DNA of 64,000 bases, taken from the NCBI RefSeq assembly GCF_001428845.1, contig NZ_LMIU01000001.1, positions 1,102,424 through 1,166,423 on the forward strand, read 5' to 3'. The DNA is from Achromobacter sp. Root83 (GTDB lineage Bacteria; Pseudomonadota; Gammaproteobacteria; Burkholderiales; Burkholderiaceae_B). The first letter of the stretch is position 1; the number at the start of each line of letters is the position of its first letter. The notes under the pieces are model-generated. The model was not told the origin of the DNA. It searched no databases and was given only the letters and a program-made list of their open reading frames with translations. The position numbers were made by a program, and so were the translations under genes. Of the stretch, positions 25,268-33,381 are shown in pieces.

Positions 25268-26287
25268 ATGACTTTGCCGAACCCGTCCTCCGGAGCGCCC
25301 CGCGCCGCTCCCGCGGCTCTATCCAGCGCGCACGAGTCGGCCGCGCGTGCGCGCCGCCATTTTGCGCTCCCCGTGCCGCGCGGCCGTCTTGCGTGGATCA
25401 CAGGCGTCGTCAGTTCGGTGCTGCTGGCCGCGAACACGCTGTTCTGGTGCCTGCTGCTGTTTCCGATTGCGCTGCTGAAGCTGGCGCTGCCTTTCGCCCC
25501 GGTCAGGCGGCGCATCGATCCCATCCTCAACGCCATCGCCACGGCGTGGGTATCCTGCAATACCGGGTGGTTCGCGCACATTCAGCCGGATCCCTGGGAC
25601 GTCCAGGGCAATACGGGCCTGCGCTACGCGGACTGGTATCTGGTCAACTGCAATCACCAGACGTGGGTGGACATCTTCGTGCTGCAGCGTACGCTGAACC
25701 GGCGCATCCCCCTGCTGAAATTCTTCCTGAAGCAACAGCTTATCTATGTGCCGGTGATCGGGCTGGCCTGGTGGGCGCTGGACTTCCCGTTCATGAAGCG
25801 CCATGGCAAGGCGGCGCTGCGCAAGAACCCGGATCTTGGACGCCAGGACCAGGAGGCGGCGCGCCGCGCCTGCGCGAAGTTCTCGCTGGTGCCGACCAGC
25901 GTGATGGTGTTTGCCGAAGGCACCCGCTTCAACGAGTCGAAGCGGGCCGCTCAAGGCTCACCATACCGCCATCTTTTGAAGCCCAAGGCGGGCGGACTGG
26001 CGGTGTCGCTGAACGCGATGGGCGCGCGTTTCCGCTCGATGATCGACGCCACCATCGCCTACCCCGAAGGCGCGCCCAGCTTCTGGGACTTTGCCTGCGG
26101 GCGCGCGGGCCCGGTGGTGGTGCGCATGCGGCAGGTGCCGGTGCCGCCGGCCTTCTGCGAGGCCGACTACACCCGGGACAAGGCGTTTCGCACGACATTC
26201 CACCAATGGCTGGGCCAGCAGTGGCAAGCCAAGGACGACGAGATCGAGGCCTTGACCGCGCGCGGCGCGAATGCGCCCAAGAGCTAG
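25268..26287 (+). CDS. PlsC-type 1-acylglycerol-3-phosphate acyltransferase family protein (YihG-like)
   Basis: 339 residues with an N-terminal hydrophobic anchor (about 43-68). Motif I is NCNHQTWVDIFVLQ (HxxxxD as HQTWVD), motif III is MVFAEGTRFNESK, and KPKAGGLAVSLNAMG precedes the motif IV-like region. Length and the NHQTWVDI form resemble YihG/YihY-type and LCLAT acyltransferases rather than the short PlsC. It would transfer an acyl chain to lysophosphatidate or lysophospholipid at the inner membrane. Start ATG 25268 is preceded by CTGGAGGCC. It follows the LtaS-like gene by 100 bases; a functional link is only suggestive. Confidence 0.87.
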   Translation: MTLPNPSSGAPRAAPAALSSAHESAARARRHFALPVPRGRLAWITGVVSSVLLAANTLFWCLLLFPIALLKLALPFAPVRRRIDPILNAIATAWVSCNTGWFAHIQPDPWDVQGNTGLRYADWYLVNCNHQTWVDIFVLQRTLNRRIPLLKFFLKQQLIYVPVIGLAWWALDFPFMKRHGKAALRKNPDLGRQDQEAARRACAKFSLVPTSVMVFAEGTRFNESKRAAQGSPYRHLLKPKAGGLAVSLNAMGARFRSMIDATIAYPEGAPSFWDFACGRAGPVVVRMRQVPVPPAFCEADYTRDKAFRTTFHQWLGQQWQAKDDEIEALTARGANAPKS

Positions 26288-26301
26288 CGCCTGCGCCGGC
26301 C

Positions 26302-26349
26302 AGGGCCTGTCCCGGCTAGCAAAGGCGCCAGCTAGGGCCTGTCCCGGCT
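26302..26349. repeat. Two 16-bp direct repeats
   Basis: AGGGCCTGTCCCGGCT occurs at 26302-26317 and again at 26334-26349, in the 105-bp gap between the convergent acyltransferase and fahA genes. Both are flanked by CTAG or CCAG. No hairpin with a T tract is evident. Origin and function are unknown. Confidence 0.8.
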
Positions 26350-26392
26350 GGAAGCCTGTGTCAGGCCGATGCGCCGCACAGGGGCCGGGCGA

Positions 26393-27712
26393 TCAGACGC
26401 GGGCCGGCAGGACGAGGCCCGAGCTTTCCCCAAATCCGATGCGCGGATATCCCGCCTTCACGCATTCGGCGCGCATGATGACCTGATCGCCGTCCTGCAG
26501 AAAGGTGCGCTTTTCGCCCCAGGGCAGGTCGATCGGGGCCTTGCCGCCGTTGCTCAGTTCCAGCATCGAGCCGGCCTCCGAGGCCAGGGGACCGGACAAC
26601 GTGCCGGTGCCCAGCATGTCGCCCGGCTGCAGGTTGCAGCCGTTGACCGTGTGATGCGTGATCAGTTGCGCGACGTTCCAGTAGGCGTCGCGGAAATTGC
26701 TGCGCGACAGCGACACAGGCGGCCGGCTGTCGGCACGGGACTGTTCGGTGGTGAGCAGGACTTCCATCTGCACGTCGAAGGCGCCCTTGGCGCGGTTGGC
26801 GTCGGACGCCAGGTAGGGCATCGGCTGGGGTTCGGCGGCGCCGCGGTTCCACTGCGTGCGGAAGGGTTCCAGCGCTTCCATGGTGACGACCCACGGCGAG
26901 ATCGTGGACGCGAAGTTCTTGGCCAGGAAGGGGCCCAGCGGCTGGTATTCCCACGCCTGGATGTCGCGCGCCGACCAGTCGTTCAGGATGCACAGGCCGA
27001 ACACGTGCGATTCCGCGTCGGCCAGGGCGATGCGGTCGCCTTGCGCGTTGCCCGTGCCCACGAAGATGCCCAGTTCCAGTTCATAGTCCAGGCGGGCGCA
27101 CGGCCCGAATTGGGGCGCGTCGCCTTCGTTGGCCGGACGGGTCTGGCCGATGGGGCGCGGGAACTTCTGGTCCACGCCGATGCTGGAGGCGCGGCCGTGG
27201 TAGCCGATAGGCACCCACTTGTAGTTGGGCAGCAGGGGATTGTCGGGACGGAATTGCTTGCCCACGGCGGTGGCGTGATGCAGCGAGATATAGAAGTCGG
27301 TGTAGTCGCCGATGCGGGCGGGCGTGGTGTATTCGGCGCTGGCTTGCGCGATCAGCAGCGGCTCGACCTCGGCGCGCAGGGCGGCGCCTTCGCGCAGCGC
27401 GCGCGACAGCGCCAGGCGCAGGGCGCTCCAGTGCGGCTGGCCCAGGGCCATCAAGGCGTTCAGGCTGTCGGTGGCGCACGCGGCAAGGGCGTCGGCGGCC
27501 AGGCCTTCGAACGGCTGCCTGGCAGCCAGCGCGGCCAGGTCCAGGATCTGGTCTCCGATGGCCACGCCGGGGCGGAAGGATTCCTGCGAGCCCTTGCGGC
27601 GGAACGAGGCGTAGGGCAGGTTCTGCACCGGGAAATCCGACGCGTCCGAATTGGCGCTAGCGATCCAGCTCTTGAGGGACGGGTCGTGGGTTTCGTTGAT
27701 CGTGGTGGTCAT
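26393..27712 (-). CDS. fahA: Fumarylacetoacetase
   Basis: 439 residues, near the usual 430. The N-terminal domain leads into the FAH catalytic domain with KWVPIGYHGRASSI, DYELELGIFVGTGNAQGD (metal-binding acidic residues), LNDWSARDIQAWEYQPLGPFLAKNF and LQPGDMLGTGTLSGP. It cleaves fumarylacetoacetate to fumarate and acetoacetate, the last step of homogentisate catabolism. It is downstream of hmgA on the same strand, separated by 134 bases with a strong hairpin. A gene for maleylacetoacetate isomerase is not present in this window. Confidence 0.96.
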   Translation of the reverse strand: MTTTINETHDPSLKSWIASANSDASDFPVQNLPYASFRRKGSQESFRPGVAIGDQILDLAALAARQPFEGLAADALAACATDSLNALMALGQPHWSALRLALSRALREGAALRAEVEPLLIAQASAEYTTPARIGDYTDFYISLHHATAVGKQFRPDNPLLPNYKWVPIGYHGRASSIGVDQKFPRPIGQTRPANEGDAPQFGPCARLDYELELGIFVGTGNAQGDRIALADAESHVFGLCILNDWSARDIQAWEYQPLGPFLAKNFASTISPWVVTMEALEPFRTQWNRGAAEPQPMPYLASDANRAKGAFDVQMEVLLTTEQSRADSRPPVSLSRSNFRDAYWNVAQLITHHTVNGCNLQPGDMLGTGTLSGPLASEAGSMLELSNGGKAPIDLPWGEKRTFLQDGDQVIMRAECVKAGYPRIGFGESSGLVLPARV

Positions 27713-27794
27713 GGCTGCGTGTCTCTGTCAGTGTGGTTATGGGGTGGCTGGCCCGGCGGGCGTCTCGGCGCGCCGGATCAAGCAAAAGCCAAAC

Positions 27795-27818
27795 GGCGAT
27801 GAGCTTGCGCTCATCGCC
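27795..27818 (-). terminator. Perfect hairpin between hmgA and fahA
   Basis: GGCGATGAGC (27795-27804) and GCTCATCGCC (27809-27818) make a 10-bp stem with a 4-base loop. On the - strand it is followed by GTTTGGCTTTT, a weak T-rich tract. It may act as a partial terminator or as an mRNA-stabilising element 28 bases after the hmgA stop, setting lower fahA expression. Confidence 0.65.
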
Positions 27819-27846
27819 GCGGGCGTGGAAAGCAGGCGCTTTCGCG

Positions 27847-29145
27847 TCACGCCTTGGTGGGATCGAAGTGCTTGGCGATGCCTTGCCAGCACCGGTAATA
27901 GTCGCCCTGCAATTCTACCGAGGCCAGCGCCTGCCCGGTCGGGCGGATGACGCGGCGGGTTTCGAACATGAACGCCATCGTGTCGCGGATGTAGTGCGCC
28001 GTGCTGGTGTCGGCGTGCGAGGCTTTTTCAAAGGTCTCGGCGTCGGGGCCGTGGCCGCTCATGCAGTTGTGCAGGCTGGCGCCGCCGGGCGCGAATCCGT
28101 CTGCCTTGGCGTCGTAGACGCCCTGGATCAGGCCCATGAATTCGCTGGCGATGTTGCGGTGGAACCAGGGCGGGCGGAACGTGTTTTCCATGGCCAGGAT
28201 GCGCGGCGGGAAGATCGCGAAGTCCATGTTGGCCGTGCCCGGGGTATCCGACGGCGCGGTCAGCACCGTGAAGATCGAGGGATCGGGATGGTCGTAGCTG
28301 ATCGAGCCGATGGTGTTGAAGTTGCGCAGGTCGTACTTGTATGGCGCATGCGTACCATGCCAGGCCACGACGTTCAGCGGCGAATGGCCGATCGACGCGC
28401 GCCAGAAGCCGCCGGTGAACTTGGCGATCAGTTCGAAATCGCCTTCCACGTCTTCATACCAGGCCACCGGCGTCTTGAAGTCGCGGGCGTTGGCCAGACA
28501 GTTCGAGCCGATAGGTCCCAGTTCGGGCAGGCGCATGGCCGCGCCGAAGTTCTCGAGCATGTAGCCACGCGCGGCGCCGTCCAGCAGTTCCACGCTGAAG
28601 CGCACGCCGCGGGGGATGACGGCGATTTCCAGCGGTTCCAGGTCGATCAGGCCCAGCTCGGTGGCCAGGCGCAGGCGGCCTTCCTGCGGAACCAGCAGCA
28701 GTTCGCCGTCGGCGTTGTAGAAATAGCGGCCCTGCATCGAACGGTTGGCCGCGTACAGGTGGATGCCCACGCCGCCCTGTTCATCGGGGCCGCCGTTGCC
28801 GCCCCAGGTCTTCACGCCTTCCAGGAAGTCGGTGGGGGCGGCGGGAATCGGCAGCGGGCTCCAGCGCAACTGGTTCGGCGTGACCGGACCCTGGCCGAAG
28901 GTGCTCAGCCAGCCGGCGGCCCCGTCGAAGGCCTCGAAGGGCTTGTGCTGGGCGCCGGGGCGGATGCGATAGAGCCAGGAACGGCGGTTTTCCGAGCGGG
29001 GCGCCGTGAAGGCGGTGCCGGACAACTGTTCGGCGTATAGGCCATACGGGCATTGCTGCGGCGAGTTTCGGCCTGACGGCAGGGCGCCGGGCAAGGCCTC
29101 GGTCGCGCATTCGTTGCCAAAGCCGGTCTGATATTGCAGTTCCAT
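27847..29145 (-). CDS. hmgA: Homogentisate 1,2-dioxygenase
   Basis: 432 residues from ATG (complement 29143-29145), preceded by an ideal AGGAGG; a longer upstream frame lacks homology. The sequence [31 protein letters not shown] is the typical HmgA N terminus. The iron-binding region includes [23 protein letters not shown] (His and Glu ligands), [12 protein letters not shown] and the [16 protein letters not shown] segment. It opens the ring of homogentisate to maleylacetoacetate using O2 and Fe(II). It is first in an hmgA-fahA unit, divergent from a LysR regulator. Confidence 0.97.
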   Translation of the reverse strand: MELQYQTGFGNECATEALPGALPSGRNSPQQCPYGLYAEQLSGTAFTAPRSENRRSWLYRIRPGAQHKPFEAFDGAAGWLSTFGQGPVTPNQLRWSPLPIPAAPTDFLEGVKTWGGNGGPDEQGGVGIHLYAANRSMQGRYFYNADGELLLVPQEGRLRLATELGLIDLEPLEIAVIPRGVRFSVELLDGAARGYMLENFGAAMRLPELGPIGSNCLANARDFKTPVAWYEDVEGDFELIAKFTGGFWRASIGHSPLNVVAWHGTHAPYKYDLRNFNTIGSISYDHPDPSIFTVLTAPSDTPGTANMDFAIFPPRILAMENTFRPPWFHRNIASEFMGLIQGVYDAKADGFAPGGASLHNCMSGHGPDAETFEKASHADTSTAHYIRDTMAFMFETRRVIRPTGQALASVELQGDYYRCWQGIAKHFDPTKA

Positions 29146-29309
29146 GGAATCCTCCTGGGCGGCTGCGCGGTGCATGGCCGCGCGGTCTGGTCTGATTGGC
29201 AGGCCGGGGGCGGGGCCCAGGCCGATACGCCATTGTCGGAAAAAAACCCCGCTACCGCTACGGGAATGCAAAAATAGAGACTATAAATTTTGTGAATAAT
29301 GGGGGGTGT
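29146..29309. promoter_or_regulatory. Divergent promoter region between hmgA and the LysR gene
   Basis: This 164-bp gap contains the hmgA ribosome binding site (complement of 29149-29157) and an AT-rich block at 29266-29300. Within it, TATAAATTTTGTGAATA (29282-29298) is an interrupted dyad fitting the loose LysR T-N11-A box. LysR regulators usually bind such sites between divergent genes. I could not assign -35/-10 boxes with confidence. Confidence 0.45.
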
Positions 29310-30218
29310 ATGGCGGAGCTGCGCGATGTGGACCTGAACCTGTTGCTGCTGTTCCAGCACTTGCTGGAAGACCGCAATCTGTCGGCGGTGGCGCGGCGTA
29401 TGGACTTGTCGCAACCGGCCGTGAGCAACGCGCTGCGCCGCTTGCGGGTGGCGTTCGGCGACGAGCTGTTCGTGCGCACCGCGCAGGGCATGCTGCCCAC
29501 GCCCCGCGCCCAACGGCTGGCGGGGCCCGTCAGCGAGGCGCTGGCGGTGCTGTCGCAGGCCTTGCAGGACCAGGACGCCTTCGACGCCGCGACCAGCAAC
29601 CGGCGCTTTCGCGTCGCCATGACGGACGTGGGCGAAATCCACTTCATGCCGCGCCTGATGGAAGTCTGCGTGCAGGTGGCTCCGCTGGTGCGCATCGACT
29701 CCGTGCGCGTGCAGGGGCCGGATCTCCCACGCGAAATGGAGGCAGGCCGCGTGGATCTGGCGATCGGCGCCTTCGATGAAATGGGGGCGGGGACGTTGCA
29801 GCGCATGCTGTTCCGGCAGGGCTACGCCACGCTGTTCCGCCAGGCGCATCCCACCGCGCATGCGGGCATGGGCATCAAGGCGTTCCGCGCCGAACGCCAT
29901 CTGATCGTGTCGCGCGCGGCGCCGTATGGACAGGTCAATCAGTCGATGGAGCGGGCGGGCGTCGACCTGGCCGAGCACTTCAGCGTGCCGCATTTTTCGG
30001 CGGTGCCCTACATCGTGAGCGCGACCGACCTGCTGGCCACGGTGCCCGAAAAACTGGCCGCCAGCGCCGCGCCGCCATTCGGCCTGCGCTTCATGACGCC
30101 GCCGGTGAAAGTGCCCGCGCTGCAGACCAACATGTACTGGCAGCGCCGGGTCGACCGCGATGGCGGCAATCAGTGGCTGCGCGCCCTGATCGTGAACGCC
30201 TTCGCGGTCGGGTCCTAG
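29310..30218 (+). CDS. LysR-family transcriptional regulator
   Basis: 302 residues from ATG 29310, preceded by GGGGGG; the frame is open upstream without homology. The helix-turn-helix is in DRNLSAVARRMDLSQPAVSNALRRLRVAFGDELFVRTAQGM, as in the NodD/LinR subgroup. The effector domain begins about residue 90 (FRVAMTDVGEIHFMPRLMEV). Divergence from hmgA suggests control of homogentisate degradation. The convergent mhaA/mhaB-like pair could also be a target. In Pseudomonas, hmgA is controlled by an IclR protein, so this is a different regulatory arrangement. Confidence 0.9.
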   Translation: MAELRDVDLNLLLLFQHLLEDRNLSAVARRMDLSQPAVSNALRRLRVAFGDELFVRTAQGMLPTPRAQRLAGPVSEALAVLSQALQDQDAFDAATSNRRFRVAMTDVGEIHFMPRLMEVCVQVAPLVRIDSVRVQGPDLPREMEAGRVDLAIGAFDEMGAGTLQRMLFRQGYATLFRQAHPTAHAGMGIKAFRAERHLIVSRAAPYGQVNQSMERAGVDLAEHFSVPHFSAVPYIVSATDLLATVPEKLAASAAPPFGLRFMTPPVKVPALQTNMYWQRRVDRDGGNQWLRALIVNAFAVGS

Positions 30219-30231
30219 GGGCCGGCCCAGC

Positions 30232-30250
30232 GCCTGTGGCGCGCACAGGC
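30232..30250. terminator. Hairpin between convergent genes
   Basis: GCCTGTG (30232-30238) and CACAGGC (30244-30250) form a 7-bp stem with a 5-base loop between the convergent lysR and small coupling-protein genes. No T tract follows on either strand, so efficiency as a terminator is doubtful. Confidence 0.45.
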
Positions 30251-30266
30251 TCCCCTGGGCTGGGCA

Positions 30267-30467
30267 TCAGGCGGCGGGCGCCACCGATGCGCGCGCCTGC
30301 CCCAGCGCTTCCTTCAGCAGCGCCACGTCGCCAAGATGGTTGGCCAGCAGCAGGATCAGGGCCGCGTTCAACTCCTGGCTCTGCTCGTTGCTCAAGCCCT
30401 GGTGAGCATCGATCAGCGCTTCGTAGAAGTCGTCCGGCGAGCTCAGATTGGTTTCGGTAATCAGCAT
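30267..30467 (-). CDS. mhaB: Small DUF2783-type protein, probable MhaB coupling protein
   Basis: 66 residues beginning MLITETNLSSPDDFYEALIDAHQGLS, with LNAALILLLANHLGDVALLKEAL. This is the pattern of the short DUF2783 family that follows flavin aromatic hydroxylases. A GAGGT ribosome binding site precedes the ATG. In Pseudomonas putida the 3-hydroxyphenylacetate 6-hydroxylase is a flavoprotein (MhaA) plus a very small coupling protein (MhaB) in this order. The size, order and the adjacent hmgA/fahA route match. DUF family recognition is from memory and the substrate is inferred. Confidence 0.68.
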   Translation of the reverse strand: MLITETNLSSPDDFYEALIDAHQGLSNEQSQELNAALILLLANHLGDVALLKEALGQARASVAPAA

Positions 30468-30485
30468 GATGGTTGACCTCGAAGT

Positions 30486-32165
30486 TCAGGCGCGGCCGAT
30501 GGCGCGGCCGACGGCGGCGGCGACGGTATCGGTGTTGACGGCGCGCCAGCGCGCGGCGATGTGCTGGTCGGGTCGGATCAGGTAGGCGGTGCCGGGCTGC
30601 GCGTCGTAGCGCTTGGCGAGGCACCCATCGCTATCCGTCACCACGGTCAGCTCCTTGGGCAGCGCCGACACGTCGCACCGCGGGCTGGCCACCAGCACGG
30701 TCTTGACCGGCACGGGCGCCATGAGCAGGGCCTGCACGGCCTGCAGCGTGTCGTGTCCGGGCGGCGTATCGCCGCAGAACACCGCCAGCACGAAGTCCCC
30801 GTCCAGTTGCGCCAGCCACCAGCCCGGTTCGCCATTGGCGGCCACGGGCGCGTCCAGCGCCACGGCGCCAGGCGCCATGCGGCCCGAGAAGGCATCAGTG
30901 TCGGGCGTGTTCAGCGGCGAGCCCGAGTAGGTGGCGGGCAGCGAAAGGCGGCCGCTGTTGACCAGCGAGCGCGCGAAGGGATGGGTCTTGGCCAGATTCA
31001 GCACGGCATTGCGGAAGCTGCGGCTGATGTCGCTCTTGGGCGTGATGAAGTCGGTGGCCCGCGATGAGTTCAGGATGTTCTCGTCGGCGGCGTACTCGCG
31101 CTCGGCGCTGTAGCTGTCGATCAGCGCATCCGGCGCCAGGCCCGCCAGCACCAGTTTCAACTTCCAGGCCAGATTCTCGGCGTCCTGCACGCCGCTGTTG
31201 GCGCCGCGCGCCCCAAAGGGCGACACGCGGTGCGCGGAGTCGCCCGCGAACACGATGCGGCCGTGGCGGAACTTGTCCATGCGTTCGCATGCAAAGGTAT
31301 AGACGCTGACCCATTCCAGATCGAACTGCGCGTCCGGACCCAGCAGCGCGCGGATGCGCGGCAGCACGTTCTCGGGCTTGACGGCTTCGACGGGGTCGGC
31401 ATTCCAGCCCAGCTGGAAATCGATGCGCCAGACGTTGTCGGGCTGCCGGTGCAGCAGCACCGATTGATTCGGGTGAAAGGGCGGGTCGAACCAGAACCAG
31501 CGTTCGGCCGGAAAGTCGGCCTTCATCTTGACGTCCGCGATCAGGAAGCGGTCGCGGAAGATGCGGCCATGGCTTTCCTGGCCGATCAGTTTGCGCACGG
31601 GCGAGCGCGCGCCGTCGCAGGCGACCAGCCAATCGGCATGAAGCTGATAGGGGCCTTCCGGCGTTTCCACGGTCAGGGTCACGCCGGCGTCGGTCTGGAC
31701 GACACCGGCGACCTTGTTCTTCCAGCGCAGTTCGATGTTGGGTTGCAGGCGCGCCTGTTCATACAGGTAGCCTTCGGCGTAGTACTGCTGCAGATTGATG
31801 AAGGCGGGGCGGCGGTGGCCCGGCTCGGGCAGCAGGTCGAAGCGCCAGACCTCCTGTTCGCGGAAGAACACCTTGCCCACGTTCCACGACACGCCCTTGT
31901 CGATCATGCGCTGCCCCACGCCCAGGCGGTCCCAGATTTCCAGCGTGCGCTTGGAAAAGCAGATGGCCCGCGATCCGGTGGACAGGCGGTAGTCGTCATC
32001 CAGCACCACCACGCGCACGCCCTGGCGGGCAAGGTCCAGCGCGGTGGTCAGTCCGACCGGGCCCGCGCCCACCACCACGACCTGGTGCCGGGCAAGCTCG
32101 CTGGCGGTCTGGTCCGCGTGCTTTTCATAGGCGAACTCCATCGCCTGAAAGTCGATGTCTCCCAC
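30486..32165 (-). CDS. mhaA: FAD-dependent aromatic hydroxylase, probable 3-hydroxyphenylacetate 6-hydroxylase (MhaA-like)
   Basis: 559 residues from GTG (complement 32163-32165), with AGGAGA five bases upstream. The FAD Rossmann motif is VVVVGAGPVGLTTALDLARQG near residue 30. The class A monooxygenase DG motif is WLVACDGARSPVRKLIG, and the GD motif is IVFAGDSAHRVSPFGARGANSGVQDAENLAWKL. MhpA-type 3-(3-hydroxyphenyl)propionate hydroxylases are closely similar, so family homology alone does not fix the substrate. The small partner gene 18 bases downstream and the homogentisate genes nearby favour production of homogentisate from 3-hydroxyphenylacetate. Confidence 0.78.
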   Translation of the reverse strand: MGDIDFQAMEFAYEKHADQTASELARHQVVVVGAGPVGLTTALDLARQGVRVVVLDDDYRLSTGSRAICFSKRTLEIWDRLGVGQRMIDKGVSWNVGKVFFREQEVWRFDLLPEPGHRRPAFINLQQYYAEGYLYEQARLQPNIELRWKNKVAGVVQTDAGVTLTVETPEGPYQLHADWLVACDGARSPVRKLIGQESHGRIFRDRFLIADVKMKADFPAERWFWFDPPFHPNQSVLLHRQPDNVWRIDFQLGWNADPVEAVKPENVLPRIRALLGPDAQFDLEWVSVYTFACERMDKFRHGRIVFAGDSAHRVSPFGARGANSGVQDAENLAWKLKLVLAGLAPDALIDSYSAEREYAADENILNSSRATDFITPKSDISRSFRNAVLNLAKTHPFARSLVNSGRLSLPATYSGSPLNTPDTDAFSGRMAPGAVALDAPVAANGEPGWWLAQLDGDFVLAVFCGDTPPGHDTLQAVQALLMAPVPVKTVLVASPRCDVSALPKELTVVTDSDGCLAKRYDAQPGTAYLIRPDQHIAARWRAVNTDTVAAAVGRAIGRA

Positions 32166-32288
32166 GGTTGTCTCCTGTGTGGGTCATTTTTTATTTATGC
32201 GGACACGCGTCGCCTTCGCGGGCGCGCGTGTCCGGTTCTTGCGGGTTCTAGCAGGTTCCGGCGTAGGGCCTCGTAGTGGCCCGGACGG

Positions 32289-33242
32289 TCAGCCTTCCAA
32301 CTGCGCCCACATTTCCAGGTCGCGCTTGTCGGTCCAGATGCGCGGATCGGTGTAGCCGGACGCTTCGTCATAAGCGCGCGACACATCGAACGGCATGCAG
32401 TGGTCGAAGATCACCCAGTCGCTGTAGCGCGGCTTCATGAAGTCGTAGACCTCGCGGTAGATGGTCTTCAGGTCCTTGCCTTCGGCCACGCCGCGGTTCA
32501 CGGCGCCGTACAGATCGGTAAGGAAGGCGCGCGTGCCCGCCAGGCCCTGGCGGACCTCGGTGGCGTTCTTCAGCGCGGGGCCGCGGCCGGGCACCATCTT
32601 TTCTGCTTCAAAGCCCGACAGCGCGTCCAGCGTGGTGGGCCAATCGCGGAAGTAGGCGTCGCCGCAGTAGGGGGTGGACTGGTATTCGACCAGGTCGCCG
32701 GCGAACAGGATCTTCTGGTCGGGCAGCCAGGCGATGGTGTCGCCCTTGGTGTGGCCGCGGCCCACCTGCAGCAGCTTGACTTCCAGGTTGCCCAGGTTGA
32801 CGGTCATTTCGCCCTTGAACGTCATGGTCGGCCAGACCAGGCCCGGCGGAATCGATTCGGCGTTGCGGAACAGGCGCGGAAAGCGGCCGATCTCGCTGGC
32901 CTTGTCCTGTTCGCCGCGTTCGGCGATCAGGTCGTAGGTGTCGCGGCTGGCCAGGATTTCCTGGGCGTTGTAGGCGGAGGCGCCGAACACGCGCACGGCG
33001 TGGTAATGCGACAGCAGGATGTACTTGATGGGCTTGTCGGTGACTTCGCGGATGCGGCGGATCACGTCCTGGGCCATGACCGGGGTGGCCTGGGTGTCGA
33101 CCACCATGACGGCTTCGTCGCCGATGATCACGCCCGTGTTGGGGTCGCCTTCTGCGGTGTAGGCGTAGGCGTTGTCGGACAGCTTTTCGAACGAGACGAC
33201 CTTGTCGTCCATGTCCGCGTGCGAGGCGAATTGCTTGCTCAT
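32289..33242 (-). CDS. Metallo-beta-lactamase-fold hydrolase with a degenerate second metal site
   Basis: 317 residues from ATG (complement 33240-33242), with GGAAGGAG upstream. The MBL fold is clear: VVDTQATPV, KYILLSHYHAVRV, GRGHTKGDTIAWL, FAGDLVEY and VPGRGPAL. The canonical HxHxDH is H79-Y-H81-A-V83-R84 here, so the Asp and third His are lost. H164 and D183 remain, but the last histidine (PGHG) is R220. All three changes fall in the second metal site, so a single-metal or altered enzyme is expected. It sits upstream of the hydroxylase on the same strand, with a 123-bp gap. The substrate is unknown. Confidence 0.82.
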   Translation of the reverse strand: MSKQFASHADMDDKVVSFEKLSDNAYAYTAEGDPNTGVIIGDEAVMVVDTQATPVMAQDVIRRIREVTDKPIKYILLSHYHAVRVFGASAYNAQEILASRDTYDLIAERGEQDKASEIGRFPRLFRNAESIPPGLVWPTMTFKGEMTVNLGNLEVKLLQVGRGHTKGDTIAWLPDQKILFAGDLVEYQSTPYCGDAYFRDWPTTLDALSGFEAEKMVPGRGPALKNATEVRQGLAGTRAFLTDLYGAVNRGVAEGKDLKTIYREVYDFMKPRYSDWVIFDHCMPFDVSRAYDEASGYTDPRIWTDKRDLEMWAQLEG

Positions 33243-33381
33243 GAGGGCTCCTTCCACTTTTATAGGAATAGGGTGTGTGGAAGGAATATAGCCCTGCGTT
33301 AGTGTTTGTGCAATACGTTTGCTATAAACGAATGGCCGGGCTCCTGCAGGGGTTTCCCGGGGGTTCTGGGGGCGGAACGGC

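Noticed and set aside
26302..26349. 16-bp direct repeats as possible attachment site or target-site duplication
   Set aside because: They are only 16 bases apart with no integrase, transposase or cargo between them.
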